From Bacillota bacterium (lineage in GTDB: Bacteria; Bacillota_I; Bacilli_A; Izemoplasmatales; Hujiaoplasmataceae): a stretch of DNA of 49,476 nt. How positions within the stretch are numbered: position 1 is the stretch's first letter; every line of letters starts with the position of its first letter. The notes under the pieces were generated by a model. The model was not told where the DNA came from, did no database searches, and worked only from the letters and a program-made list of their open reading frames with translations. The DNA lies in contig JAKPZU010000079.1 of the NCBI GenBank assembly GCA_029559915.1, positions 1 to 49,476 on the forward strand, in the 5' to 3' direction. Shown here one piece after another: positions 25,522 to 34,467 of this stretch. A program made the position numbers and the translations under genes.

Positions 25522-25794
25522 GTCTTCTTCTGTTTCTAATTCCGGTAAAGCTTGAAAAGTATCTAAAACCGCTTTTTCAATCATCGCTCGGGTATCACTG
25601 TTGATTGGATGAGCGACATCTTTATAATCGCCACTCGGCATTCTACGGCTTGGCATAGCAACAAACAAACCATTCTTCCCTTCAATGATTCTCAGTTCGT
25701 GTACCACAAAGCAGTTATCAATAGTTATGGCAGCTACCCCCACTAATCGATTGTCTCCGTTGATTCTTTTCGCACGTACCTCTGTAATCTTCAC
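25504..25794 (-). CDS. spoVG: SpoVG family RNA/DNA-binding regulator
   Basis: The 96-aa protein matches the family over its full length: KITEVRAKRI at the start, a central FVVHELRIIEGKNGLFVAMPSRR and DVAHPINSDTRAMIE. SpoVG proteins bind nucleic acids and affect septation or virulence genes; they are widespread in non-sporulating Firmicutes and Mollicutes relatives, so the name does not imply spores. GAGGTGG precedes the ATG. It has its own terminator and sits between prs and ispE. Confidence 0.95.
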   Translation of the reverse strand: MKITEVRAKRINGDNRLVGVAAITIDNCFVVHELRIIEGKNGLFVAMPSRRMPSGDYKDVAHPINSDTRAMIEKAVLDTFQALPELETEEDKNTDV

Positions 25795-25861
25795 ACTACC
25801 ACCTCTTTCGGCAAATTATAACATGTTTATTTTTCTTTATTCAATAGGTTAGCCAAAAAAA

Positions 25862-26716
25862 TTATAAAAAATTATGTTTTTTTATCAAGTATTTTTTATT
25901 ATATCTGGCAATAAAGTCGGAAAAATCATGTTTTTTATGTAAAATCTTCAAAAAGCTCGAACCTGAGCCTGTCATTACCAGTCCTTCGCTACCTAATTCT
26001 TTGATTAAAAGCTCTTTGAATTCTTTCATGAATGGATAGTTGTTCAATACTACTTCTTCAAGAGAATTGAATAAATTCAGTTGCAAAGAATCAATATCGT
26101 TATTGACAATATCAGAATTAAGTATTTCCATATCTTTTTGGGTAAATCCCTGTTTGTCAGCCAATTCAAAAACTTCTTTTGTGCCGACATATTCCACCGG
26201 ATTTATCAAAAGCACTTGATATTCGCTTAAATCCAAATCCACTTCTTCAATAATCTCCCCGATACCTTTTACAAAAGCGGGTTTGTCAGTCAGGCAGTAA
26301 GGAATATCTGCGCCGTACATTAGGGCTATTTCTCTCATGGTTTCAAGAGACAGGTTTAATTCAAACAATTTATCTATACCCTTGATGACCGCAGCGCTGT
26401 CTGCAGAATTACCGGCCAACCCAGCTCCAAACGGGATTTTTTTATCAATTGTAATTTCCAATCCGGAGTTTATCTCATAAGTTTTTAGCATATACCTAGC
26501 GACTTGAACGACAATGTTGTCTTGATTTGATAAAAAGATGTCATTTGATTTTATGATAACGATAGCTTCAAAATCAATTTTTCTGAACTCCAAGACATCG
26601 AACATGTCAATTTTGGCATTCAACATTTCCAAAGTATGGTATCCGTCTTTTCTTTTGCCAGTAACGTTCAAGAACAAATTTACTTTTGCATAAGCTATTT
26701 CTTTAATCATTTTCAA
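25862..26716 (-). CDS. ispE: 4-diphosphocytidyl-2-C-methyl-D-erythritol kinase
   Basis: The 284-aa GHMP kinase has AYAKVNLFLNVTGKRKDGYH at the start, the ATP-binding PFGAGLAGNSADSAAV (about residues 92-107) and the C-terminal VMTGSGSSFL. IspE phosphorylates CDP-ME in the MEP route to isoprenoids, so this organism appears to make IPP by that route, which also feeds the undecaprenyl carrier recycled by the uppP genes at the right end. It overlaps the upstream membrane gene by 14 bases. Confidence 0.95.
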   Translation of the reverse strand: MKMIKEIAYAKVNLFLNVTGKRKDGYHTLEMLNAKIDMFDVLEFRKIDFEAIVIIKSNDIFLSNQDNIVVQVARYMLKTYEINSGLEITIDKKIPFGAGLAGNSADSAAVIKGIDKLFELNLSLETMREIALMYGADIPYCLTDKPAFVKGIGEIIEEVDLDLSEYQVLLINPVEYVGTKEVFELADKQGFTQKDMEILNSDIVNNDIDSLQLNLFNSLEEVVLNNYPFMKEFKELLIKELGSEGLVMTGSGSSFLKILHKKHDFSDFIARYNKKYLIKKHNFL

Positions 26717-27413
26717 TCATCTCGATTCTTTTCTTTTTCTGTTGGTACAAGATTATGCGCCAGCCGATGAAACTAACCAAAAGTGCGCCAAATGATCCAA
26801 TGATCAAATCCAACATTGTATCCATCAAACCATATGGTTGTGGGTAAATCAAACTTTCATTCAGCCACTGATATCTTTGCATATTACGAGAGGTATCGTT
26901 ATTTATGTTATAAGCGATGGTATCTACTGCAAATTCATAAAACTCCCATATTACCAAAAGAGTAATGGAAAAACAAAAAGCAAAAATGCTTAATATCCCG
27001 GGTTTCAATTGATTTTCTCTCGTCTTTGACTGATTGTATGAGAGAATGATTTCATAGCCAATGACAGAAATCAAGATTCCACTAACAGCGTGCAAAAACT
27101 TGTCATACCCCTTTACGGTTTCCAGCAAGCCATGTATATTCCCCAAAACAATGGCAAAGAATAAAAAAGATAAAATGGTAATCTCCAAATAGTTGGGAAT
27201 ATCAAACTTGAATCTTGATTCCAAAATCCATGGCAAAGAAAAAAGAATTATTGCCAATATTCCTAAAAATATATTCGATATTCCTGCATCCCTTTGCTCT
27301 GGCGACGTCGCAAAGGCAACGCTAAAGCTGGCAGCTGCTATCTCCAAAATAACAATCGCCAAAAAGATTAAGTACAATATTTTTGGCGATTCTAAAGTTT
27401 TTAATTTTCTCAT
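26703..27413 (-). CDS. DUF2238-like membrane protein
   Basis: The 236-aa protein has six predicted membrane helices. Motifs fit the DUF2238/YjdF family: YDKFLHAVSGILIS (Asp and His in a helix), LLVIWEFYEFAVDTIA and GLMDTMLDLIIGSFGALL. The function is unknown; the conserved Asp/His/Glu residues in the membrane suggest metal or substrate binding. GGAGG precedes the ATG, and a leftward TATAAT lies at 27442-27437. It is co-transcribed with ispE, which it overlaps by 14 bases. Confidence 0.8.
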   Translation of the reverse strand: MRKLKTLESPKILYLIFLAIVILEIAAASFSVAFATSPEQRDAGISNIFLGILAIILFSLPWILESRFKFDIPNYLEITILSFLFFAIVLGNIHGLLETVKGYDKFLHAVSGILISVIGYEIILSYNQSKTRENQLKPGILSIFAFCFSITLLVIWEFYEFAVDTIAYNINNDTSRNMQRYQWLNESLIYPQPYGLMDTMLDLIIGSFGALLVSFIGWRIILYQQKKKRIEMIEND

Positions 27414-27480
27414 GTTGACCTCCTTATGTTATCTTAATTATAACATTTTAAAGAGGTTTTAAAAAGGGGTGGGTGTGGAT

Positions 27481-27813
27481 TTAACCCAAAACTTCGATAG
27501 CAACAATATCTTCAGCGAATATTTGTTCTTTTGTCGTTAAAATCACGGATTTACTGACAAAGTCTAGTTTTTTTACCAAACCATAAGTGGTTTTTATATA
27601 ACCGTCACTATAATATTTTAATTCAATTTCCTTTTGTTCGGTAATCGCTTCTTGAATGTTTCTGTTTATTGTATCATAATCATCTTCACTTAAAAGCGGT
27701 TTTTCTTTTTTCCCTAATCGATGTTGCATCTCTTTTAACATGGAATGATAACCGTTCAAAGCGTCGAAGGCCGCCCATTTAATAATGCCGCGGTCAATAT
27801 ATGCATTAGGCAT
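27481..27813 (-). CDS. YolD-like protein
   Basis: I take the ATG at 27813 (110 aa) behind AGGTGGT; an upstream GTG at 27822 overlaps that RBS. The protein has the family layout: a short N-terminal DRGIIKWAAFDAL motif, an acidic/basic helical middle, and a C-terminal beta part (IELKYYSDGYIKTTYGLVKKLD...VILTTKEQIFAEDIVAIEV). YolD-like proteins are encoded beside UvrX-type Y-family polymerases in Bacillus and are thought to assist them. The gene overlaps the polymerase stop by 8 bases. Confidence 0.88.
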   Translation of the reverse strand: MPNAYIDRGIIKWAAFDALNGYHSMLKEMQHRLGKKEKPLLSEDDYDTINRNIQEAITEQKEIELKYYSDGYIKTTYGLVKKLDFVSKSVILTTKEQIFAEDIVAIEVLG

Positions 27814-29071
27814 TGTGACCACCTATCATTTCGTTTCTGGCTTTAATTGTCGATGATTTAAGTTCGCTTGAAGCTCGGTTTATACTATTTTTACCAAATC
27901 TTTCTTTAATTACATCAACCGCATGAAACACTTCTTTCTCTTTCATGACGGTTTCGATATCTTCAAAGATATTTACCTGATAATCATGATCGTCAATTAA
28001 TCCCGTTACTGAAACCCTGACAATTCTGATTGGTGATTCGTTGTAAAATTTTTTCATGATTTTCAAACATAATTGAAAAATGTGAGATTCATTGCTTGAA
28101 GGTTGGGGAAGTTGCATTTGTCTAGCAAAACCGCCACCGGTATCTTTGCTGTAACCCAAACCGAAATGAACAGTAGTCGCTTTTTTCTTGCTGACACGGA
28201 GTCTTCTGCAAACATCATCGACCATTTCGCGAATAATTTGATAAATCTCCGGTTCGTAATAATCTTCAAACAAAGTTTGGCCGATGCCATAACTTTTGCT
28301 GGCAGGTTTAAGTCGTAACTTTTCTTGAATCAAACTCATGTCGATTCCGTGAGTGTGATAGTATAATTCTTCGCCAATTACGCCAAATTTCTTTTTTAAT
28401 TTATTGACATCATACTTTGCTAAATCTTCAATCTTTTCAATACCTAAAGCATTGAGGTTTCTTTCCATATTTCTGCCGATACCCCACATTTTGGATAGCG
28501 GTTTGATTGGCCATAGTTTATTCGGTAAATCCTCGTAAGTCCATTTGGCTATGAATTCCGGAGAATGTTTGCTTTCGATATCTAAAGCCAGTTTGGCAAT
28601 CAACATATTCGGCCCGATGCCACAGGTAGAATAGATCTTTGTCTGTTTATAAACTTCTGACATTATCATTTTCGCTAATTCATAATCGCTCTTTTTGTAG
28701 TAATCCAAATATTCAGTAAAATCAAGGAAAACTTCATCGACAGAGTAGACATAAAGATCATCTTCAGAAATAAATTGTAAATATATTTCAATAATTTTCG
28801 TCGAATATTCCAAATAGCGCTCCATCCTTGGCTTTCGGTAGATGATATCGATATTTTTAGGCAATTCGTAAACGCGCAAACGGTTTGGCACTCCTAGTTG
28901 TTTTAGATAAGGAGTAACCGCTAAAACTATGGATCCGCCACCTCGTTCCTTATCCGCTACCACTAATGGGGTTTTAAAGGGGTCCAGCCCAGAAATAGCG
29001 CATTCTACGGATGCATAGAAACTTTTCAAGTCAATGCACAGGATATTTTTATGCAATTTATACTCTTCCAT
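27806..29071 (-). CDS. Y-family DNA polymerase, UvrX/YqjW type
   Basis: The 421-aa translesion polymerase has the first catalytic Asp in CIDLKSFYASVEC, the second acidic motif in YSVDEVFLDFTEY, the fingers motif with GIGPNMLIAKLALD, helix-hairpin-helix KMWGIGRNMERNLNALGI, and a little-finger domain. The long VADKERGGGSIVLAVTPYLK segment groups it with UvrX/UmuC-like enzymes rather than DinB. It copies past damaged bases at low fidelity. AGGAGGTGG is upstream. I saw no LexA/DinR box at its promoter. Confidence 0.95.
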   Translation of the reverse strand: MEEYKLHKNILCIDLKSFYASVECAISGLDPFKTPLVVADKERGGGSIVLAVTPYLKQLGVPNRLRVYELPKNIDIIYRKPRMERYLEYSTKIIEIYLQFISEDDLYVYSVDEVFLDFTEYLDYYKKSDYELAKMIMSEVYKQTKIYSTCGIGPNMLIAKLALDIESKHSPEFIAKWTYEDLPNKLWPIKPLSKMWGIGRNMERNLNALGIEKIEDLAKYDVNKLKKKFGVIGEELYYHTHGIDMSLIQEKLRLKPASKSYGIGQTLFEDYYEPEIYQIIREMVDDVCRRLRVSKKKATTVHFGLGYSKDTGGGFARQMQLPQPSSNESHIFQLCLKIMKKFYNESPIRIVRVSVTGLIDDHDYQVNIFEDIETVMKEKEVFHAVDVIKERFGKNSINRASSELKSSTIKARNEMIGGHNA

Positions 29072-29083
29072 GGGCCACCTCCT

Positions 29084-29098
29084 TATAATTCAATTATA
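29084..29098. promoter_or_regulatory. AT palindrome over -10 of the polymerase gene
   Basis: TATAATTCAATTATA is a perfect 15-base palindrome whose distal half serves as a leftward TATAAT (29098-29093). It could be an operator; in an AT-rich genome it could also be chance. Confidence 0.3.
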
Positions 29099-29180
29099 CA
29101 ATTTATGATGGTAAAAAACTATACTTTTTGAGTAATTGACTCTATAAAAAACTTTGAATTTTTAGGTTCATAAATGCATT

Positions 29181-29217
29181 AAAAAAAGCAAGATTTTCAC
29201 TCAATCTTACTTTTTTT
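29181..29217 (-). terminator. terminator after pspC-like gene
   Basis: AAAAAAAGCAAGATT pairs with AATCTTACTTTTTTT with one C-A mismatch, and T-rich sequence flanks both sides. It ends the purB/pspC transcription unit and shields the polymerase promoter. Confidence 0.75.
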
Positions 29218-29240
29218 AATTAAATCTTTATCGTTTTTTT

Positions 29241-29507
29241 TTATTTATCGTATTTAGCGAATGGATCGTCACTATCGTCGATTGTTTTTTCTTCTTTTTT
29301 GGCTTTGGCTATTACTACACTCTTAGGTTCCACTACTATTGCCAAAATCAAATACAGCAATAATCCTGTCCCTCCAGCAAAAACCGCCACTAACCACAAA
29401 ACTCTGATTAATGTAACATCTACATCAAAATAGTCTGATAATCCGGAACATACACCAAATAATTTTTGATTTTCAGTGTCGCGGTATAATCTTCTTTTTT
29501 CTGTCAT
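29241..29507 (-). CDS. PspC domain membrane protein
   Basis: The 88-aa protein starts with the PspC signature (RRLYRDTENQKLFGVCSGLSDYFDVDVTLIRVLWL), one membrane helix (VFAGGTGLLLYLILAIVV) and a short charged tail. PspC proteins act in membrane-stress signalling in Proteobacteria; in Firmicutes short forms like this occur alone and their role is less clear. It starts 26 bases after purB on the same strand, with GGGGAGAT before the ATG. Confidence 0.9.
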   Translation of the reverse strand: MTEKRRLYRDTENQKLFGVCSGLSDYFDVDVTLIRVLWLVAVFAGGTGLLLYLILAIVVEPKSVVIAKAKKEEKTIDDSDDPFAKYDK

Positions 29508-29533
29508 TTTGTTTATCTCCCCTTATATAAGAA

Positions 29534-30841
29534 TTATTTCTTGAAAACTTTATTGAATATATAATCAACTTGTTTTTTATAAAATTCCAATGTGAAACAC
29601 TCATCAATTTCTGTTTCTGTAAGAGTCTTATTAATAAATGAGTCTTCTTTGAGTAGCTCAATGAAATCTATTTGTTTTGTGAACGCTTCATTGCTCAAAG
29701 ATTGCACTGCATCATACGCTTTTTCTCTAGAAATGCCTTTATCTAAAAGCTTTGTCAGAACTCTTTGAGAAAAAATGATGCCTTTTGTCAGATAAATATT
29801 TTTCAGCATGTTATCTGGGTATACAACCAAATTCTTTATTACCGGTAGATAACGGTTGAACATATAATCAATCAAAGTCGTGCTGTCCGCCAAAACAATT
29901 CTTTCTACCGAGGAATGACTAATATCTCTTTCGTGCCAAAGGGCAATGTTTTCATATGCAGAAAGCATATATCCTCGTAAAACCCTGGTTATTCCGGTAA
30001 TATTTTCGCTTACTATCGGATTCTTTTTATGTGGCATCGCCGATGAACCTTTTTGATTTTCGGTGAAAGGTTCTTTCACTTCATTGACTTCAGTTCTTTG
30101 CAGATGTCTGATTTCTAAAGCAATTTTTTCCAATGTTGAAGCCAACAAAACTAAAGTGCTTAAATAATATGCATGGCGATCTCTTTGAAGTGTTTGAGTT
30201 GAAATGTTAACGGTATTTAACCCCAAACTGCGACAAATATATCTTTCCACCTCAGTGTCGACAAAAGCGTAGTTACCAACGGCACCACTGATTTTACCCA
30301 CTTCAATTTGCTCTGTAGCGGATAAAAAACGGTTATAATTTCTCAATAACTCATCATACCATAAGGCAAACTTCAGTCCAAAAATTGTAATATCAGCGTG
30401 AATTCCATGTGTCCTGCCAATACAGTAGGTATCTTTGTATGCGTAAGCTTTTTCTTTAAGAATCTTTAAAAATGATTTAACATCTTTTTTGATGAATTCA
30501 TTGGCTTGTTTCAACAAAACGCCATAGGCTGTATCAACTACGTCGGTTGAGGTTAAACCATAATGAATAAATCGTTTTTCAGACCCCAGATTTTCTGAAA
30601 CCGCTCTAGTAAAAGCAATTACATCATGTTTTGTTTGTTTTTCTAATTCTTTAACTCGGTTTTGAGTGTATTTGGCATTGTTTTTGATTAAATCAAGTTC
30701 GTAATCAGAAACTATTCCTAAATGATTGAGAGCCTCGGTGTTTAATATTTCTATTTGAAGAAAAATATCAAATTTATTCTTTTCAGACCATATTTTCTTA
30801 AATTGTGGTCTTGAATATCTGTCTATCATATGTTTAACCAA
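29534..30841 (-). CDS. purB: adenylosuccinate lyase
   Basis: At 435 aa it is of normal length. It has the start MIDRYSRPQFKKIWSE, the first catalytic His region (GRTHGIHADITIFGLK), and the fumarase/lyase signature GSSAMPHKKNP. It cleaves SAICAR to AICAR and adenylosuccinate to AMP. It overlaps the 3' end of folD by 8 bases, linking purine and one-carbon metabolism. The four codons before the MIDRYS start (MVKH) may or may not be translated. Confidence 0.96.
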   Translation of the reverse strand: MVKHMIDRYSRPQFKKIWSEKNKFDIFLQIEILNTEALNHLGIVSDYELDLIKNNAKYTQNRVKELEKQTKHDVIAFTRAVSENLGSEKRFIHYGLTSTDVVDTAYGVLLKQANEFIKKDVKSFLKILKEKAYAYKDTYCIGRTHGIHADITIFGLKFALWYDELLRNYNRFLSATEQIEVGKISGAVGNYAFVDTEVERYICRSLGLNTVNISTQTLQRDRHAYYLSTLVLLASTLEKIALEIRHLQRTEVNEVKEPFTENQKGSSAMPHKKNPIVSENITGITRVLRGYMLSAYENIALWHERDISHSSVERIVLADSTTLIDYMFNRYLPVIKNLVVYPDNMLKNIYLTKGIIFSQRVLTKLLDKGISREKAYDAVQSLSNEAFTKQIDFIELLKEDSFINKTLTETEIDECFTLEFYKKQVDYIFNKVFKK

Positions 30842-31682
30842 CTAAATTCAAATAACATTTTAAAGTGTTTTCCAACAAACAAGCAATCGTCATCGGGCCG
30901 GTTCCTCCAGGCATAGGAGTAATATAACTTGCCTTATCCTTAACTTTGTCGAAGTTGACATCACCATAAATAACTCCATCAATACGTGAAACACCAACGT
31001 CGATGACAACAGCTCCTTCTTTAACGAATGTTTCATCGACCATATGAGCCTTGCCAACAGCAGCTATCAATATATCAGCCTGTTTGGCTAGTTCTGGTAA
31101 ATTCTTTGAGCGGGAATGACAGATTGTAACTGTTGAGTTTTTTTGTAACATCAACTGTGCCATCGGTTTTCCTACTATTTGACTTCTTCCGAGTATAACA
31201 CAGTGTTCACCTTCGGTTTTAATCTTATATTCTTCCAACAGCCTGATTATTCCAAGCGGCGTACAAGGAACTAGAGCATCTTGATTTTTGCTGAGTTTGG
31301 CAACATTTTCATTTGCGAAACCATCAACGTCTTTTTCTGGTGAGATTGCGTTGATTACTTTTTCTAAATCGATGTGATCTGGTATTGGCAGTTGCAGCAA
31401 GATACCATGAACTAAAGGATCGTTGTTCATTTCAGCTATTATTTCCAATAACTCTCTTTCAGTTATATCACTTGGTTTATTGATGACAGTTGATTTCATA
31501 CCAACTTGATTACAAGCTTTTTCTTTAAATTTGACATAAGTTTCACTAGCTGGGTCAGCCCCTACCAAAATCACTGCCAAATGGGGTTGAACATGATATT
31601 TATTTATATATTTTTCTGTTTCAATCTTTATTTCAGCTCGCATTTTTTTAGCTAAAGCTGATCCATCTAAAATATTGCCCAT
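30834..31682 (-). CDS. folD: methylenetetrahydrofolate dehydrogenase/cyclohydrolase
   Basis: The 282-aa bifunctional enzyme has the catalytic YVKFKEKAC (Tyr and Lys), LLQLPIPDHID, the NADP-binding VILGRSQIVGKPMAQLM and the C-terminal MPGGTGPMT. It converts methylene-THF to formyl-THF, used for purines and initiator tRNA. The ATG starts 2 bases after the upstream flavin reductase-like gene stop, and purB overlaps its end. Confidence 0.96.
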   Translation of the reverse strand: MGNILDGSALAKKMRAEIKIETEKYINKYHVQPHLAVILVGADPASETYVKFKEKACNQVGMKSTVINKPSDITERELLEIIAEMNNDPLVHGILLQLPIPDHIDLEKVINAISPEKDVDGFANENVAKLSKNQDALVPCTPLGIIRLLEEYKIKTEGEHCVILGRSQIVGKPMAQLMLQKNSTVTICHSRSKNLPELAKQADILIAAVGKAHMVDETFVKEGAVVIDVGVSRIDGVIYGDVNFDKVKDKASYITPMPGGTGPMTIACLLENTLKCYLNLVG

Positions 31683-31684
31683 AA

Positions 31685-32197
31685 TTACTCCTTCACAAAA
31701 ATATATTGATCAACTATCTCGCCGTAATAAACTGTGTGATTAGCATTGTTGTTATAATATCGTGATTTAACATTATCCGGCACTGCTATTTGATTCAATG
31801 TTTGTTTATAAATCACTTTGCACTCATAATGTAACTGACATTCGGCGATAATCGGAGTTTCTAATTTTCTGCCTTTGACTGGAGTAAAATTGCATTCTTT
31901 GAATTTATCATAGTCTCTGAGCGATTTGGTCCCACAAAAAGCAATTTCTTTTTTCATTGGACTTTCCATTGGAATGCTTATTGTGAATTCTTGACTGGAT
32001 TCGATTAAATTATATGTGGCACGAGAATCGCGAACCAAAACCAAAAAAATAGGTCTTCCCCATATAATATTAATTCCTCCCCAGCCGATTATCATGGTGT
32101 TTATCTCACCTTTAAATTTAGTATTTAAGAATATACCAGGAGTCAATTTTTCTAACACCGTATTCGCATGTTCAAATACCGAAATCTCTTTATACAT
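31685..32197 (-). CDS. flavin reductase-like / flavoredoxin family protein
   Basis: The 170-aa protein fits the FMN-binding split-barrel (flavin reductase-like) family: MIIGWGGINIIWGRPIFLVLVRDSRATYNLIESSQEFTIS is the typical FMN-binding region, followed by a Cys-Gly-rich FCGTKSLRDYDK segment. Members bind FMN and act as NAD(P)H:flavin reductases or electron carriers. AGGAGGGTG precedes the ATG, with a leftward TATAAT at 32233-32228. It is first in the run flavin reductase-folD-purB-pspC and divergent from the aromatic operon. Confidence 0.85.
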   Translation of the reverse strand: MYKEISVFEHANTVLEKLTPGIFLNTKFKGEINTMIIGWGGINIIWGRPIFLVLVRDSRATYNLIESSQEFTISIPMESPMKKEIAFCGTKSLRDYDKFKECNFTPVKGRKLETPIIAECQLHYECKVIYKQTLNQIAVPDNVKSRYYNNNANHTVYYGEIVDQYIFVKE

Positions 32198-32301
32198 AAG
32201 ACACCCTCCTCATATTTACGCAAGATTATTATAACATAATAAGTGAAATTTTGGGTAAAATTTATGGGTTAAGGCTTATTTTTTAACTTCATTTAAACTC
32301 C

Positions 32302-32333
32302 TTGAATACTTTTTTAAATATTTATGATAAAAT
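32302..32333 (+). promoter_or_regulatory. possible promoter of the aromatic amino acid operon
   Basis: TTGAAT at 32302-32307, then TATGAT (32323-32328) or TAAAAT (32328-32333). Neither spacing is ideal (15 or 20 bp). The leader before tyrA is short and AT-rich, with no T-box or attenuator. AAAGGAGAG lies before the tyrA ATG. Confidence 0.35.
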
Positions 32334-32357
32334 AATTTAATATTAAAGGAGAGATAT

Positions 32358-33206
32358 ATGAAAATAGGCATTATAGGACTGGGTTTGATTGGCGGAACAA
32401 TCGCTAAATCACTAAAAGAAAGACACCATATTAGCGCATACGATATTAATAAGGCAGCATTGGATTATGCAGAAGAAAATCAAATAATACACAAAGGTTA
32501 TCATGATATAAAAGAGTTCTTGAAAAACAATAATCTAATCTATCTTTGTCTATATCCAAAGGAAATTAAAGATTTCCTTGAACAAAACAAAGATTTAATA
32601 ATAAACGATACCGTATTCATTGAAATATCCGGCGTTAAAACCTCTATTATCAAGGAAGTGGAAACATTGGGATCAACTAAATTTGACTTGATATATACAC
32701 ATCCTATAGCGGGTAGGGAATTCTCCGGAGTATCTTATTCGGATTCGAAAATATTTAGTAAAGCCAATTACTTAATTATTACTTATGAAAGAAACAAAAA
32801 AGAGAATGTCATTTTGGCAGAAAATTTAGCTAATGAAATGGGGTTTGGCAAGATAACTCACGTCAGTCCACAATTTCATGACGACATCATCGCTTATACC
32901 TCGCAATTGACTCACGTCATATCAATGGCTTTGGTTAATTCTTTTGATGAAGAAAATGTTGATTTACTAAACTTTACCGGAGATTCGTACCGAGATTTAA
33001 CAAGAATTGCCAATATAAACATGTTTCTTTGGCATCAATTATTGACTATGAATAAAGAAGCGCTTGTAAAAAGAATTGAAGCTTTCGAAGCAGAATTAAG
33101 TAAAATCAAACATGCATTAATCGATGAGGATTTTATTCAGACAACAATGTGCTTGGCTAAGTCAGAACACCTACACAAAAGGTACATGAAAGGTAACAAC
33201 AAATGA
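32358..33206 (+). CDS. tyrA: prephenate dehydrogenase
   Basis: The 282-aa protein has an N-terminal Rossmann fold (GIIGLGLIGGTIAKSL), the active-site THPIAGREFSGV and the substrate-domain QLTHVISMAL...RDLTRIA. It oxidises prephenate to 4-hydroxyphenylpyruvate for tyrosine. No ACT domain is present. It is first gene of the shikimate operon; its TGA overlaps the aroA ATG (ATGA). Chorismate mutase, needed for its substrate, is not in this operon. Confidence 0.94.
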   Translation: MKIGIIGLGLIGGTIAKSLKERHHISAYDINKAALDYAEENQIIHKGYHDIKEFLKNNNLIYLCLYPKEIKDFLEQNKDLIINDTVFIEISGVKTSIIKEVETLGSTKFDLIYTHPIAGREFSGVSYSDSKIFSKANYLIITYERNKKENVILAENLANEMGFGKITHVSPQFHDDIIAYTSQLTHVISMALVNSFDEENVDLLNFTGDSYRDLTRIANINMFLWHQLLTMNKEALVKRIEAFEAELSKIKHALIDEDFIQTTMCLAKSEHLHKRYMKGNNK

Positions 33207-34459
33207 GGGTAAAAGTGTATCCCGGCTTTGCTCAAGGGCAAATAATGGTACCCCCTTCCAAATCACTGCTTCACAGATCCATTATCTGCGCTTGTCTTGC
33301 AAACGGAAAATCAGTTATTAAAAATGTTGTTTATTCCGAAGATATAAAAGCGACTATAAATGCTTTTAAGACTTTAGGAATTCAAATCAACAAAATAGAA
33401 AACGCCCTGGAGATAAATGGCAGCGATAATTTATCTATTTTTGGTGACGAAATAATTGATTGTCAGGAATCAGGATCAACTTTAAGATTTTTATTGCCTT
33501 TATTGACAAATAAGAAAGGTATTTTCTTTACAGGAAAAGAATCTCTTTTAAACAGACCGCTAAATGTCTATGATGATGTTTTTAAAATCAGTGGCATCGC
33601 TTTTGAAAGACGGGAAAAATTGCTTTTTCTGAAAAACGAATTAAAACCGGGAAACTACGAAGTCTTAGGTAATGTAAGTTCTCAATTCATCAGCGGATTA
33701 TTACTTGCTTTACCATTAAAAGATGGCGATTCCAAGATTACAATCACCGGCGATTTAGAGTCAAAAAAATACGTAGACATGACAATTGATGTTATGAGTA
33801 AATTTGGCATTAATATAATAATTAAAGACAATGTTTATTTTATTAAAGGAAATCAAAAATATAAACCAACCGAATATAAGGTTGAATCAGACTTTTCTCA
33901 ATTGGCTTTCTTTGCAGTAGCTGGAATAATTAATGGTGACGTGAAAATTATTAATTCAGCAAATGAATCTTTACAACCAGATGTTGAAATCATTAACATC
34001 ATCAAAAAAATGGGGGGTAAGGTTTTTAAAGAAAAGAACACTCTGCATTTTGTTAAAAGTAACACAAGAGGACTGGATATTGATGTGAGTCAACACCCTG
34101 ATATAGCTCCTATCATCTCAATTTTATCAGCCTTGTCTGAGGGATCATCAAATATCCTAAACGCAAAAAGGTTGAGAATAAAGGAAACCGATCGATTATC
34201 GGCAATAACGCAAATCCTTACTCTTTTAGGGATTAAGTGTTATTCATTTGATGACAGATACAATATAGTAGGCAGTGATAAATTTTCAGCAAACTCTTTT
34301 GAATCCTACAACGATCATCGGATGGTAATGTCTATTGCAGTAGCTGCTCTCAGAGCTGATGGTCCCGTAGTAATCAATGGTGCTGAAACTGTCAACAAGT
34401 CATATCCACACTTTTTTGAGGATTTGGAATCATTGGGTATAAAAGTAGAATATTTGTAG
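33203..34459 (+). CDS. aroA: 3-phosphoshikimate 1-carboxyvinyltransferase (EPSP synthase)
   Basis: The 418-aa enzyme has PPSKSLLHRSII (substrate Lys, Ser, Arg) near residue 19, DCQESGSTLRFLLPL, the QHPDIAPI Asp, RIKETDRLSAI and YNDHRMVMS. It joins PEP to shikimate 3-phosphate. All key residues seem intact. Glyphosate class I/II cannot be safely read by eye. aroB starts 8 bases after it. Confidence 0.96.
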   Translation: MRVKVYPGFAQGQIMVPPSKSLLHRSIICACLANGKSVIKNVVYSEDIKATINAFKTLGIQINKIENALEINGSDNLSIFGDEIIDCQESGSTLRFLLPLLTNKKGIFFTGKESLLNRPLNVYDDVFKISGIAFERREKLLFLKNELKPGNYEVLGNVSSQFISGLLLALPLKDGDSKITITGDLESKKYVDMTIDVMSKFGINIIIKDNVYFIKGNQKYKPTEYKVESDFSQLAFFAVAGIINGDVKIINSANESLQPDVEIINIIKKMGGKVFKEKNTLHFVKSNTRGLDIDVSQHPDIAPIISILSALSEGSSNILNAKRLRIKETDRLSAITQILTLLGIKCYSFDDRYNIVGSDKFSANSFESYNDHRMVMSIAVAALRADGPVVINGAETVNKSYPHFFEDLESLGIKVEYL

Positions 34460-34467
34460 GTGATTTT

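Noticed and set aside
29150-29175. Possible LexA/DinR box (GAATTTTTAGGTTC) upstream of the Y-family polymerase
   Set aside because: The known Gram-positive box is GAAC-N4-GTTC; here one half-site differs and the spacing is 6, so there is no real match.
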